NCBI RefSeq assembly: GCF_900187395.1
Contig: NZ_FYEZ01000001.1
Span: 1,116,001 to 1,180,000 of the forward strand
Length of the DNA stretch: 64,000 nucleotides
Origin: Kytococcus aerolatus
GTDB taxonomy: Bacteria > Actinomycetota > Actinomycetes > Actinomycetales > Dermatophilaceae
Direction of reading: 5' to 3'
Below are positions 7,248 to 14,267 of this stretch, piece after piece. Position numbers and translations under genes: made by a program. Numbering within the stretch: position 1 is the first letter of the stretch; every line of letters starts with the position of its first letter. The notes beneath the pieces are model-generated. The model had not been told where the DNA came from, did not search any database, and saw only the letters and a list, made by a program, of their open reading frames with translations.

Positions 7248-8504
7248 GTGGATCTCCCGACCCGTGGAGGAACCATTCGCCGACAGCTCCCCAACCCCCG
7301 CGAACTGCGCCCGCTCCTGCGCTTCCGCCCGCCCCGGCTGGACCGCACCCGGGCCCGGCTCGAACGAGCGGCGGACGTGGGCGACATCCGTCGCATCGCC
7401 CGCCGCGTCACCCCCACGGCACCCTTCGACTACACCGACGGGGCCGCGAACTCCGAGGAGACCGCCCGCCGCAACCGGCGGGCCTTCCTGGACGCCGAGC
7501 TGCGCCCCACGGTGCTCCGCGACGTCGCCACCGTGGACACCTCCACCGAGATCCTCGGCCAGCGCAGCGAGCTGCCGCTCGGCATCGCCCCCACCGGCTT
7601 CACGCGGATGATGCACTCCGCCGGGGAGCTGGCCGGCGCCCGCGCCGCCGGGAGGGCCGGGATCCCCTACGCCCTCTCCACGATGGGGACCACCTCCATC
7701 GAGGAGCTCGCCGAGCAGGTGCCGGACACCCGCCGCTGGTTCCAGCTCTACACCTGGCACGACCACCGGGAGCGGGCGCGCGAGCTCGTCGACCGGGCGC
7801 AGGCAGCGGGTTACGACACTCTCCTGGTCACCGCCGACACGGCCACCGGGGGCCAGCGCCATCGCGACCACCGCAACGGCATGACGATCCCCCCGCAGCT
7901 CACGCCGCGGACGCTCCTGGACGCCTCGTACCGGCCTCGCTGGTGGATCGACTTCCTCACCACCGAGCCCCTGACCTTCGCGACGCTCTCGAGCTCTTCG
8001 GGCGACTCGATGGGCCAGATCATGAAGGTCTTCGACCCTGCGCTCTCCTGGGCCGACATCGCCTGGATCCGGGAGGCCTGGGACGGCTCCCTGGTGATCA
8101 AGGGCATCCAGACCCCGCAGGACGCCCGCCGTGCCGTGGACACGGGGGTGGACGCCCTGTACCTCTCGAACCACGGTGGGCGGCAGCTCGACCGTGCCCC
8201 GGTCCCGCTGCTGGAGCTGCCCGAGGTCCGCCGCGCCGTGGGCCCGGAGGTCCCGATCATCCTCGACTCGGGCATCACCAGCGGCGGCGACGTGCTGGCC
8301 GCCCTCGCGCTGGGGGCCGACTTCACGATGATCGGTCGGGCCTATCTGTACGGCCTGATGGCCGGGGGGCAGCAGGGTGTGGAGCGGGTGCTCGAGATCC
8401 TGCGGGCGGAGATCGAGGTGGGCATGCGCCTGCTCGGGGTGCGCAGCATCGCCGAGATCGGGCCGGAGCACGCCCGGCTCCACTGGCGGGAGCCGCGCGC
8501 CTGA
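7248..8504 (+). CDS. lldD: FMN-dependent alpha-hydroxy-acid dehydrogenase (L-lactate dehydrogenase LldD type)
   Basis: A TIM-barrel flavoenzyme of about 418 residues. It shows the family markers FDYTDGAANSEETARRN (N-terminal Tyr loop), LGIAPTGFTRM, WFQLYTWHD, LLVTADT, and the active-site SNHGGRQLDRAP with catalytic His309, then ILDSGITSGGDVLAALALGAD near the FMN phosphate. Family members oxidise L-lactate or related 2-hydroxy acids to 2-oxo acids, passing electrons to quinone or oxygen. The start is uncertain. GTG 7248 has no good ribosome site, whereas a strong GTGGAGG lies 4 nt before an in-frame ATT at 7275, just before RRQLPNPREL where related proteins begin. It is transcribed divergently from the gntR operon and ends at a shared hairpin. 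Confidence 0.85.
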   Translation: MDLPTRGGTIRRQLPNPRELRPLLRFRPPRLDRTRARLERAADVGDIRRIARRVTPTAPFDYTDGAANSEETARRNRRAFLDAELRPTVLRDVATVDTSTEILGQRSELPLGIAPTGFTRMMHSAGELAGARAAGRAGIPYALSTMGTTSIEELAEQVPDTRRWFQLYTWHDHRERARELVDRAQAAGYDTLLVTADTATGGQRHRDHRNGMTIPPQLTPRTLLDASYRPRWWIDFLTTEPLTFATLSSSSGDSMGQIMKVFDPALSWADIAWIREAWDGSLVIKGIQTPQDARRAVDTGVDALYLSNHGGRQLDRAPVPLLELPEVRRAVGPEVPIILDSGITSGGDVLAALALGADFTMIGRAYLYGLMAGGQQGVERVLEILRAEIEVGMRLLGVRSIAEIGPEHARLHWREPRA

Positions 8505-8530
8505 GGCCCGCGCGCCTCACCGCCCCTGGC

Positions 8531-8558
8531 GCCCCCCGGCGGGTGGGCGCCGGGGGGC
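8531..8558. terminator. Hairpin between convergent genes
   Basis: GCCCCCCGGCG (8531-8541) pairs perfectly with 8548-8558 across a 6-nt loop. It lies between the end of the hydroxy-acid dehydrogenase (8504) and the stop of the convergent GNAT gene (8559), so it could terminate both. Confidence 0.7.
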
Positions 8559-8888
8559 TCAGCCCTCGGCGAGCAGGTCCTGGTGCTCCCCGTGCTCCGC
8601 GATGTAGTCACGCACGTACGGGCAGGTCGGGACGACCTTCAGCCCGGCCTCACGGGCCCCGGCGAGCGCCGCCTCCACGAGCTGGGCGGCGATCCCCTCG
8701 CCCCGGTGCTTCGGGTCGGTCCAGGTGTGGGGGAACTCGATGCGGGGGCCGTCGAGCTCGTAGTCGATGCGGCCGACGACGTCGTCACCCTTGCGGGCTT
8801 CGAAGCGTCGGGCGGCCGGGACGTCCTCGATGGTGAGCTCGGACTGCTGGGCGTTCTGCTGTTCGGTCATGCCTCCATGTTGGCTCAC
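8559..8888 (-). CDS. YjdJ-like small GNAT N-acetyltransferase
   Basis: A ~105-residue minimal GNAT domain: RRFEARKGDDVVGRIDYELDG strands, then the acetyl-CoA loop KHRGEGIAAQLVEAAL (R/Q-x-x-G-x-G/A type) and the short C-terminal TCPYVRDYIAEHGEH, typical of the stand-alone YjdJ/GNAT-like small proteins. The substrate is unknown. Two starts are possible: GTG 8888, or ATG 8870, where the GGAGG lies only 1 nt away; the former keeps that GGAGG inside the coding sequence. The catalytic core is unaffected by the choice. Confidence 0.75.
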   Translation of the reverse strand: MSQHGGMTEQQNAQQSELTIEDVPAARRFEARKGDDVVGRIDYELDGPRIEFPHTWTDPKHRGEGIAAQLVEAALAGAREAGLKVVPTCPYVRDYIAEHGEHQDLLAEG

Positions 8889-8903
8889 GTACGCCGGGAG
8901 CGC

Positions 8904-9713
8904 CTACCGGTCGAAGGCCGGCCGGACCTGCTCCGGCAGGGCGAAGGGGCCGCCCACCCACCGGCCCTCCGCGTCGTCCTGCGCCCGGGCCCCGATGCGG
9001 TCGGCGTACACCTCGGCGTCGTCCTCCGGGTGGTAGCCGAGCGCGCGCCCCGGCTCCAGGTCCCACCAGGCGCGGGTGTTCGCGCTGATCCCGTAGAGGA
9101 CGGCGTACCCGGGCGAGGGCGTGGTGAGCGCCGCGTGGACCATCCGGACCGCATCGTCCGGAGAGAGCCAGGTGGAGAGCGCACGGACGCTCGTCGGCTC
9201 CTCGAGGAAGCTGCCGATGCGGCAGGCGACCGCGTCGATCCCGTGGCGGTCGGCGTAGAGGCTCAGCAACGCCTCGGCCGCGACCTTGCCCACACCGTAG
9301 AAGGTGTCCGGCCGCGGCCGGACGACGGTGGTGAGGATCTCGCTGCGAGGGGTGCGGCCGACCGCGTGGTTGGAGGAGGCGAGGACGATCCGGCCGACCC
9401 CGTGCGCCACCATCGCGTCGAGCAGCGCGGCCGTCGTGCGGACGTGCGAGTCGAGGATGGTCGGGAGGTCGGCCTCCCGCGGGATGGAGGCCAGGTGGAC
9501 CACCGCACCGGGGCGGGTCTCCGCGATCACCTGCTCGACGGCCTGCGGGTCGGCACAGTCCGCGATGCGCCACGGGATCGAGCTGCCGGCCGGCGCCTCG
9601 ACGAGATCGAGGGCGACGACCTCGTGGCCGAGCTCGAGCAGGCCGGCGACGACGGTGCGGCCGATGCTGCCGGCCGCACCGGTGACGAGAACGGGGGACG
9701 GGCGGCGGGTCAT
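8904..9713 (-). CDS. NAD-dependent epimerase/dehydratase family protein, uronate dehydrogenase-like
   Basis: A 269-residue short-chain Rossmann enzyme: TGAAGSIG at 11-18 binds NAD, the active-site Ser lies in LASSNHAVG (about 112-119), and the YxxxK pair is Tyr139/Lys143. The C-terminal stretch YGISANTRAWWDLEPGRALGYHPEDDAE is characteristic of bacterial uronate dehydrogenases, which oxidise glucuronate or galacturonate to the aldarolactone. No other uronate genes are next to it, so a related aldehyde- or sugar-oxidising role is possible. ATG 9713 starts directly before the Rossmann strand; the longer frame upstream overlaps the next gene. It lies 15 nt downstream of the GNAT gene's start, and the two may be co-transcribed. 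Confidence 0.75.
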   Translation of the reverse strand: MTRRPSPVLVTGAAGSIGRTVVAGLLELGHEVVALDLVEAPAGSSIPWRIADCADPQAVEQVIAETRPGAVVHLASIPREADLPTILDSHVRTTAALLDAMVAHGVGRIVLASSNHAVGRTPRSEILTTVVRPRPDTFYGVGKVAAEALLSLYADRHGIDAVACRIGSFLEEPTSVRALSTWLSPDDAVRMVHAALTTPSPGYAVLYGISANTRAWWDLEPGRALGYHPEDDAEVYADRIGARAQDDAEGRWVGGPFALPEQVRPAFDR

Positions 9714-9756
9714 GGACCCATCCTGCCCGTCCCCCGCTCGGAGGAGGCGCTGCCTC

Positions 9757-10245
9757 TCAGCAGTAGACCGACTTGACGCTGTCCCGGGTGCTCTTGTCGG
9801 TGTACCTGCAGGTGTCCATCCGAGCACCCGACCGGTTGCGCACGGTGACCGTGTCGCCGGTGTTGTTCCAGACGTAGGACCCCCTGCCCCAGTGGCGCGC
9901 GGTGGTCGCCCTGACGCCGGTGGTGTTCCTCCCCTTGCCGGTCATGATCTTCACGGTGCCCTTGGCGGGGATCGTGGTGGTCGGCAGGGTGTAGCGGAAG
10001 CCCGTCGCGTCGGTGACGGTCCACCCAGTCACGGTGCGCGAGGTGCTCGTGGTGTTGCGCAGCACGACGTACTCGGCGTTCAGGCTGGAGTTGCTGTAGT
10101 CGTCGCGGGTCGCACCGTAGGAGTCGTAGACCACCTGGTGGATCATCACGGCGGGGAGTGCTTCGGCGGCCGGGGCGGAGGTGAGCACGGTGGGAGCCGT
10201 CAGTGCGGCCGCGAGGAGGCCTCCCACGAGTCGTGCGTGTCGCAT
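9757..10245 (-). CDS. Secreted lamin-tail-domain protein
   Basis: A 162-residue protein with an N-terminal signal peptide (about residues 1-29: MRHARLV, a hydrophobic core, then APAAEALP) and one lamin tail domain (LTD). The domain shows LNAEYVVLRNTTSTSRTVTGWTV, a central FRYTLPTTTIPAKGTVKI and TARHWGRGSYVWNNTGDTVTVRN, the standard LTD edge. Bacterial LTDs are often attached to secreted nucleases or found alone at the cell surface; no catalytic domain is present here. The final Cys residues (in DTCRYTDK and at the C-terminus VYC) may form a disulphide. The start at 10245 gives a proper signal sequence. The role is unknown. Confidence 0.8.
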   Translation of the reverse strand: MRHARLVGGLLAAALTAPTVLTSAPAAEALPAVMIHQVVYDSYGATRDDYSNSSLNAEYVVLRNTTSTSRTVTGWTVTDATGFRYTLPTTTIPAKGTVKIMTGKGRNTTGVRATTARHWGRGSYVWNNTGDTVTVRNRSGARMDTCRYTDKSTRDSVKSVYC

Positions 10246-10314
10246 CACCCGCTGAGTCTGAGGCCGCCCGGGACCCGCCACCACGAAGGGTCACCTACTC
10301 CGAGGCATCCCGCA

Positions 10315-10737
10315 TCACGGGCGGCGCAGCACCATCCCCATCGACTCGGGCATGGCGTCGACGAAACCCATGCTCTCGTAGAGCTTCCGGCCGGGCGCGT
10401 CCCCCATGAGCGTCACGTAGGGGTTGGCCGGGGCCTCGGCCTCGACCCGGTCGAGCAGACGGGTCAGGACGGCCCGGCCGATGCCGCGCCCCTGGCAGTC
10501 GGGCGCGGTGGCCATGTCCGCCACCTGGAAGTACCAGCCGCCGTCACCGAGCAGGCGCCCCATGCCCACCAGCCGAGCCGACTCGTCCCGGGCCGTGACC
10601 CACGCCCAGGAGTTCCGCAGGGCAGGAGCCGCCTGCTCGGGGGTCTTGGTGGACAGGCCGGCGTCGCGGCGCATGGCGCGGTACTCGTCGATGCCGGGTG
10701 GCTCGTCGTGCAAGGTGATGCCCTCGGGGGTGCTCAT
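10315..10737 (-). CDS. GNAT-family N-acetyltransferase
   Basis: A 140-residue single GNAT domain. Motif A is visible as VADMATAPDCQGRGIGRAVLTRL (about 70-95) with the pyrophosphate loop QGRGIG, followed by PYVTLMGDAPGRKLYESMGF (motif B, conserved Tyr). It has the size and layout of the common aminoglycoside/polyamine/peptide-type small acetyltransferases; the substrate cannot be predicted. ATG 10737 follows a Pro/Arg-rich frame that is not coding. It is divergent from the glutathione peroxidase gene 96 nt away. Confidence 0.8.
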   Translation of the reverse strand: MSTPEGITLHDEPPGIDEYRAMRRDAGLSTKTPEQAAPALRNSWAWVTARDESARLVGMGRLLGDGGWYFQVADMATAPDCQGRGIGRAVLTRLLDRVEAEAPANPYVTLMGDAPGRKLYESMGFVDAMPESMGMVLRRP

Positions 10738-10833
10738 GCCGGAAGTCTGCCGGACGGCGCCGACGCTCGGGCTGGCAGCGGACTGGCGGTGCGGGCGGGC
10801 GCGGGACGCCCCGCACCGGGGCACACTAGCGGC

Positions 10834-11316
10834 ATGACGACTCTCCACGACTTCACCGTCACCACCCTCGACGGTCGCGAGCAGGACCTCTCTGACTACG
10901 CCGGCAAGGTCGTGCTGGTGGTGAACACCGCCAGCCAGTGCGGCCTGACGCCGCAGTACGAGGGCCTCGAGGCGCTGCACCAGCAGTACGCCGACCAGGG
11001 CCTCGTGATCCTCGGGTTCCCGTGCAACCAGTTCGGGGCGCAGGAGCCGGGCGGGGCCGAGGAGATCGAGGAGTTCTGCCAGGTCAACTACGGCGTGAGC
11101 TTCCCGATGATGGCCAAGGTCGACGTCAACGGTGCGGCCGCCCACCCGCTCTACCAGTGGCTCCGCGCCGAGGCGCCGGGCGAGGAGGGTGGCGACATCG
11201 AGTGGAACTTTGCCAAGTTCCTCGTGGGGCGGGACGGCCAGGTGCTGCAGCGCTTCTCCCCGCGCACCGAGCCGGCGGAGCTCGCCCCGGCGGTCGAGGA
11301 GGCCCTGCGCGGCTGA
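10834..11316 (+). CDS. Glutathione peroxidase-family thiol peroxidase
   Basis: A 160-residue thioredoxin-fold peroxidase: NTASQCGLTPQY with peroxidatic Cys36, FPCNQFG (62-68) with Gln66 and a second Cys64, and WNFAKFLV (124-131) completing the catalytic tetrad. The presence of Cys rather than selenocysteine, and of Cys64 in the FPCNQF position, suggests a thioredoxin- or mycoredoxin-dependent enzyme reducing peroxides, as known for bacterial GPx homologues. It is cytoplasmic, with no leader. The ATG is preceded only by CACACTAGCGGC, so the ribosome site is weak and the message may be leaderless (TACACT-like boxes are not clear). Confidence 0.9.
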   Translation: MTTLHDFTVTTLDGREQDLSDYAGKVVLVVNTASQCGLTPQYEGLEALHQQYADQGLVILGFPCNQFGAQEPGGAEEIEEFCQVNYGVSFPMMAKVDVNGAAAHPLYQWLRAEAPGEEGGDIEWNFAKFLVGRDGQVLQRFSPRTEPAELAPAVEEALRG

Positions 11317-11431
11317 TCCCCGCCCGACGCCGGGAAGCCCTCGGGCAGCAGGACTCTGACTCACGAGTAGAGAGCCCGGGGAAACCCTGCGAGGCTCAGC
11401 AGCACACACCCCCTCTGGGAAGGACAGACCC

Positions 11432-12082
11432 ATGCAGTCTCGTTTCACCCCCGCGCTGGCCGGCGCGGCCCTGGTGGCCGCCATCGGCTTCGGCGCCCCC
11501 GCCGCCCACGCGGACACCAAGCCGGTGCCGAACTTCGAGAACTGCACCGACGCCAAGCTGAACGGCTGGGCGAACATCCCGGAGGACAACCCGTACTACG
11601 GGAACTACCGGGACGCCGACAACGACGGCTTCGCCTGCGACGACAACAACCACGCCGGGTTCAAGACCCCGTACGGCGTGATCTCGCTGGACGGACAGTC
11701 TGGTTTCCCGAACTGCACCGTGGCTCGTGAGTCGGGCTACTCCAACATCCCCCAGGGAGTGCCGGCATACCACCCGACCCTGGACCGCGACCGGGACGGC
11801 TGGGCCTGCGAGGACAACGGTGACGACAAGGCAGCGGCGCCCGCCCCCAAGCCGGCTCCGATCGCTGAGCCCGCGCCGAAGCCCCAGCCGGAGCCTGCAC
11901 CGGCCCCCGAGCCCGCACCGCAGCCTGCCCCCGCCCCGGAGCCCGAGCCGGCCCCGCAGCCGGTGCCCATCGAGACCGGCTGGGCGGGCGAGGACAGCAC
12001 CTCCACCGCGCTCCTGACCGGTGGCACCCTGTTCGCGGCCGGTGCCGCGCTGACCACGGTGGGTCGTCGCCAGAAGGCCTGA
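11432..12082 (+). CDS. Surface protein with two Excalibur calcium-binding domains and a Pro-rich stalk
   Basis: A 216-residue protein with a signal peptide (1-27, cleavage after AHA). Two Excalibur-type repeats follow, each with the EF-hand-like loop: DADNDGFACD (61-70) and DRDRDGWACE (118-127), and paired Cys residues (38/69 and 95/126). Residues 136-184 are a low-complexity Pro/Ala/Glu stalk (PAPEP repeats). A hydrophobic helix (about 190-210) and the short basic tail GRRQKA follow, resembling a sorting-signal or membrane anchor without an LPxTG motif. GGAAGGA precedes the ATG by about 8 nt. Excalibur domains are linked to calcium binding at the actinobacterial and Bacillus cell surface; the role here is unknown. 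Confidence 0.82.
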   Translation: MQSRFTPALAGAALVAAIGFGAPAAHADTKPVPNFENCTDAKLNGWANIPEDNPYYGNYRDADNDGFACDDNNHAGFKTPYGVISLDGQSGFPNCTVARESGYSNIPQGVPAYHPTLDRDRDGWACEDNGDDKAAAPAPKPAPIAEPAPKPQPEPAPAPEPAPQPAPAPEPEPAPQPVPIETGWAGEDSTSTALLTGGTLFAAGAALTTVGRRQKA

Positions 12083-12098
12083 CGCCACCCGCCTCGCC

Positions 12099-12132
12099 GA
12101 GGGGCCCGCCACGCTGTCGTGGCGGGCCCCTC
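12099..12132 (+). terminator. Hairpin terminator after the Excalibur gene
   Basis: A perfect 15-bp inverted repeat (12099-12113 with 12118-12132, arm GAGGGGCCCGCCACG) with loop CTGT starts 17 nt after the stop codon. Confidence 0.8.
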
Positions 12133-12278
12133 GCGCACCCCGGCACACAGTGCTCGACCAGAGCACCCCGACGCGGATTCGGCCCAGCGCCTACGCTCGA
12201 GAGCACGGCACCGTCGCCGCACGGCGCCCTCCGAGACCGCGCGCACCGGTTCGCGGCCCGAGCACAGGGGTGACACCC

Positions 12279-12974
12279 ATGAAGAACTCGACCCTCCGCC
12301 TGCTGGCCCTGGCCGCCGGCCTCTCCCTGACGACGGCGGGCTGCACCGGCGACTCCGCCGACGACGCGACCCACGACGCCTCCGCCGCATCCCCCGCGGA
12401 GGCCGGCGAGGGGGCCACGGAGGCGCAGAAGGCCGCTCGCGACCACCTCGACGCCGCGGGGTTCTCCCGCTCCGGCCTCGTCGACCAGCTGGTGGCCGAC
12501 GGGCACACGAAGGACGAGGCCACCGCCGCCGTCGGTGCGCTCGACGCAGACTGGTCCGCCCAGGCGAAACGCTCGGCCCGGATGCACCTGGACCTGTCCG
12601 GCTTCTCCCGGAAGGGCCTCCTCGAGCAGCTGCGTTTCGACGGGTACACGCAGGAGCAGGCCACCGCCGGCGTGAAGGCCCTGAAGATCAACGAAGCCGC
12701 CCAGGCCCGCCGGGTGGCGAAGAGCTACCTGAAGTACTCGAGCTTCTCCCGGAAGGGTCTGGTCGACCAGCTCGTCTTCGACGGTTTCCCGAAGGCCGAG
12801 GCCACCCGGGCGGTGCAGGGCCTGGACGTGGACTATCGGGAGCAGGCCGAGAAGTCGGCCACGAAGCACCTGCAGGAGAAGAAGGTCCCGGAGAAGGAGC
12901 TGGTCGAGATGCTGCGGGAGGACGGGTACACGTCCGCCCAGGCGAGGGCCGGGGCGAAGGCCGCCCGGGGCTGA
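12279..12974 (+). CDS. Ltp-repeat lipoprotein
   Basis: A 231-residue lipoprotein with a lipobox TTAGC at 18-22 (lipidated Cys22), a short Ala/Asp/Glu linker, and four tandem copies of the ~45-residue Ltp-type helical repeat. Each copy has the pattern A..HL...GFSR.GL.DQL..DG...EEAT.AV..L; they start near residues 47, 92, 138 and 184, and the last is the most divergent. The repeat is named after the phage TP-J34 Ltp superinfection-exclusion lipoprotein, where it blocks DNA injection, but most bacterial copies have no proven role. ATG 12279 was selected because it makes the signal peptide start properly. No phage genes are nearby, so a surface-structural role is as likely as phage exclusion. Confidence 0.82.
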   Translation: MKNSTLRLLALAAGLSLTTAGCTGDSADDATHDASAASPAEAGEGATEAQKAARDHLDAAGFSRSGLVDQLVADGHTKDEATAAVGALDADWSAQAKRSARMHLDLSGFSRKGLLEQLRFDGYTQEQATAGVKALKINEAAQARRVAKSYLKYSSFSRKGLVDQLVFDGFPKAEATRAVQGLDVDYREQAEKSATKHLQEKKVPEKELVEMLREDGYTSAQARAGAKAARG

Positions 12975-13028
12975 CCGGCCGCTGCCCGGCCGATCCTGTC
13001 GTCGCAGCCCGACGACTACCGTGGAGCC

Positions 13029-14078
13029 ATGCGAGCCGAGTACAAGGTGCCGGGCGGCAAGTTGGTCGCCGCCGAGATCGAGACCACCGACGGGCGGATC
13101 AGCTCCGCGTTCGTCTCCGGTGACTTCTTCCTGGAGCCGGACGAGGCCCTGGAGGACCTCAACGGCGCCCTGCAGGGGCTCCCCGTCGAGGCGTCCGTCG
13201 ACGACATCGCCGCCGCGATCCGCGGGCGGCTCAGCGACGAGGTCTCCCTCATCGGCTTCACCCCGGAGGCCGTCGGCATCGCGGTGCGCCGCGCCCTGGG
13301 GAAGGCGACCAGCTGGGAGGACCACGAGTTCGACGTCATCGGCCCGGTGAGCATGGACCCGCGGATGCACGTGGCCCTCGACGAGGTGCTGGCCCGCTCG
13401 GTGGCCCGGGGGGAGATCCGCCCCCACCTGCGCTTCTGGGACTGGGATCAGCCGCTGGTGGTCATCGGCTCCTTCCAGTCGTACCGCAACGAGATCGACG
13501 ACGAGGGCCGGGCGGCGCAGGGCATCAACGTCGTCCGTCGGATCACCGGTGGCGGCGCGATGTTCATGGAGCCGGGCAACTGCATCACCTACTCCCTGGT
13601 GGTGCCGGAGTCGCTCGTGGAGGGGCTCAGCTTCCAGCGTTCGTACGAGTTCCTCGACGACTGGGTAATGGGCGCCCTAGCGGAGATCGGCATCAACGCG
13701 CGGTACGTGCCGCTCAACGACATCGCCTCCGAGCACGGGAAGATCGCCGGGGCCGCACAGCGCCGCCTGGCCGGTGGGGTGGTGCTGCACCACGTGACGA
13801 TGGCCTACGACATCGACGCCGACAAGATGATGGAGGTCCTCCGCATCGGCAAGGAGAAGATGTCGGACAAGGGCACCCGCTCGGCGAGGAAGCGCGTGGA
13901 CCCGATGCGCTCGCAGAGCGGCCTGCCGCGCGAGGAGATCATCGACGGCTTCCTGCGCCACTTCGAGGGTCGGTACGCCACGACGCGGCGTGACTACTCG
14001 CAGGCGGAGCTCGATGCCGCCCGGGAGCTGGTGGAGACGAAGTTCAGCACCGAGGAGTGGACGCACCGGATCCCGTGA
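13029..14078 (+). CDS. lplA: Lipoate-protein ligase A with N-terminal accessory domain
   Basis: A 349-residue two-domain protein. Residues 1-~95 match the small lipoate-ligase accessory domain, which in many bacteria is at the C-terminus or on a separate chain (GKLVAAEIET, FVSGDFFLEP, LIGFTPEAVGIAVRRAL). Residues ~105-349 are the ligase/BPL fold with RRITGGGA at 170-177 and the catalytic lysine in HGKIAGAAQ (Lys238). It activates lipoate with ATP and attaches it to lipoyl domains. The E2 component encoded at 31763-33553 has two such domains and is an obvious client. The gene has no close partner; an ATG start with GGAGCC upstream fits the start of the conserved domain. Confidence 0.85.
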   Translation: MRAEYKVPGGKLVAAEIETTDGRISSAFVSGDFFLEPDEALEDLNGALQGLPVEASVDDIAAAIRGRLSDEVSLIGFTPEAVGIAVRRALGKATSWEDHEFDVIGPVSMDPRMHVALDEVLARSVARGEIRPHLRFWDWDQPLVVIGSFQSYRNEIDDEGRAAQGINVVRRITGGGAMFMEPGNCITYSLVVPESLVEGLSFQRSYEFLDDWVMGALAEIGINARYVPLNDIASEHGKIAGAAQRRLAGGVVLHHVTMAYDIDADKMMEVLRIGKEKMSDKGTRSARKRVDPMRSQSGLPREEIIDGFLRHFEGRYATTRRDYSQAELDAARELVETKFSTEEWTHRIP

Positions 14079-14228
14079 GCCGGGCGGGGTGGGGGCGATG
14101 CGGGCCGCCCCGCGCCCCTTTGGCGCGCCCACCGTCCCGCACTGGCCCCCCCCCCGCGTCCCCGTCCCCTCGCGTGCCTGCAGCCCCGTCATCCACAACC
14201 CGGTTCACATAGTACACATGTTCTGGAA

Positions 14229-14248
14229 TGTGGTACGCTTGTACCACA
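14229..14248. promoter_or_regulatory. Inverted repeat in front of the HNH gene
   Basis: TGTGGTAC (14229-14236) pairs with 14241-14248 around GCTT. It lies 20 nt before the HNH gene start in an AT-richer stretch (14205-14250) that also holds AGTACACATGT. It may be an operator or the promoter region; the rest of the 190-nt intergenic space contains a C-rich tract but no gene. Confidence 0.5.
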
Positions 14249-14267
14249 AGCGAGGGGGTGACGGGAC

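Noticed and set aside
8870-8888. ATG 8870 as the certain start of the small GNAT gene
   Set aside because: GGAGG lies only 1 nt before it, too close for normal initiation; GTG 8888 was kept instead with low certainty.
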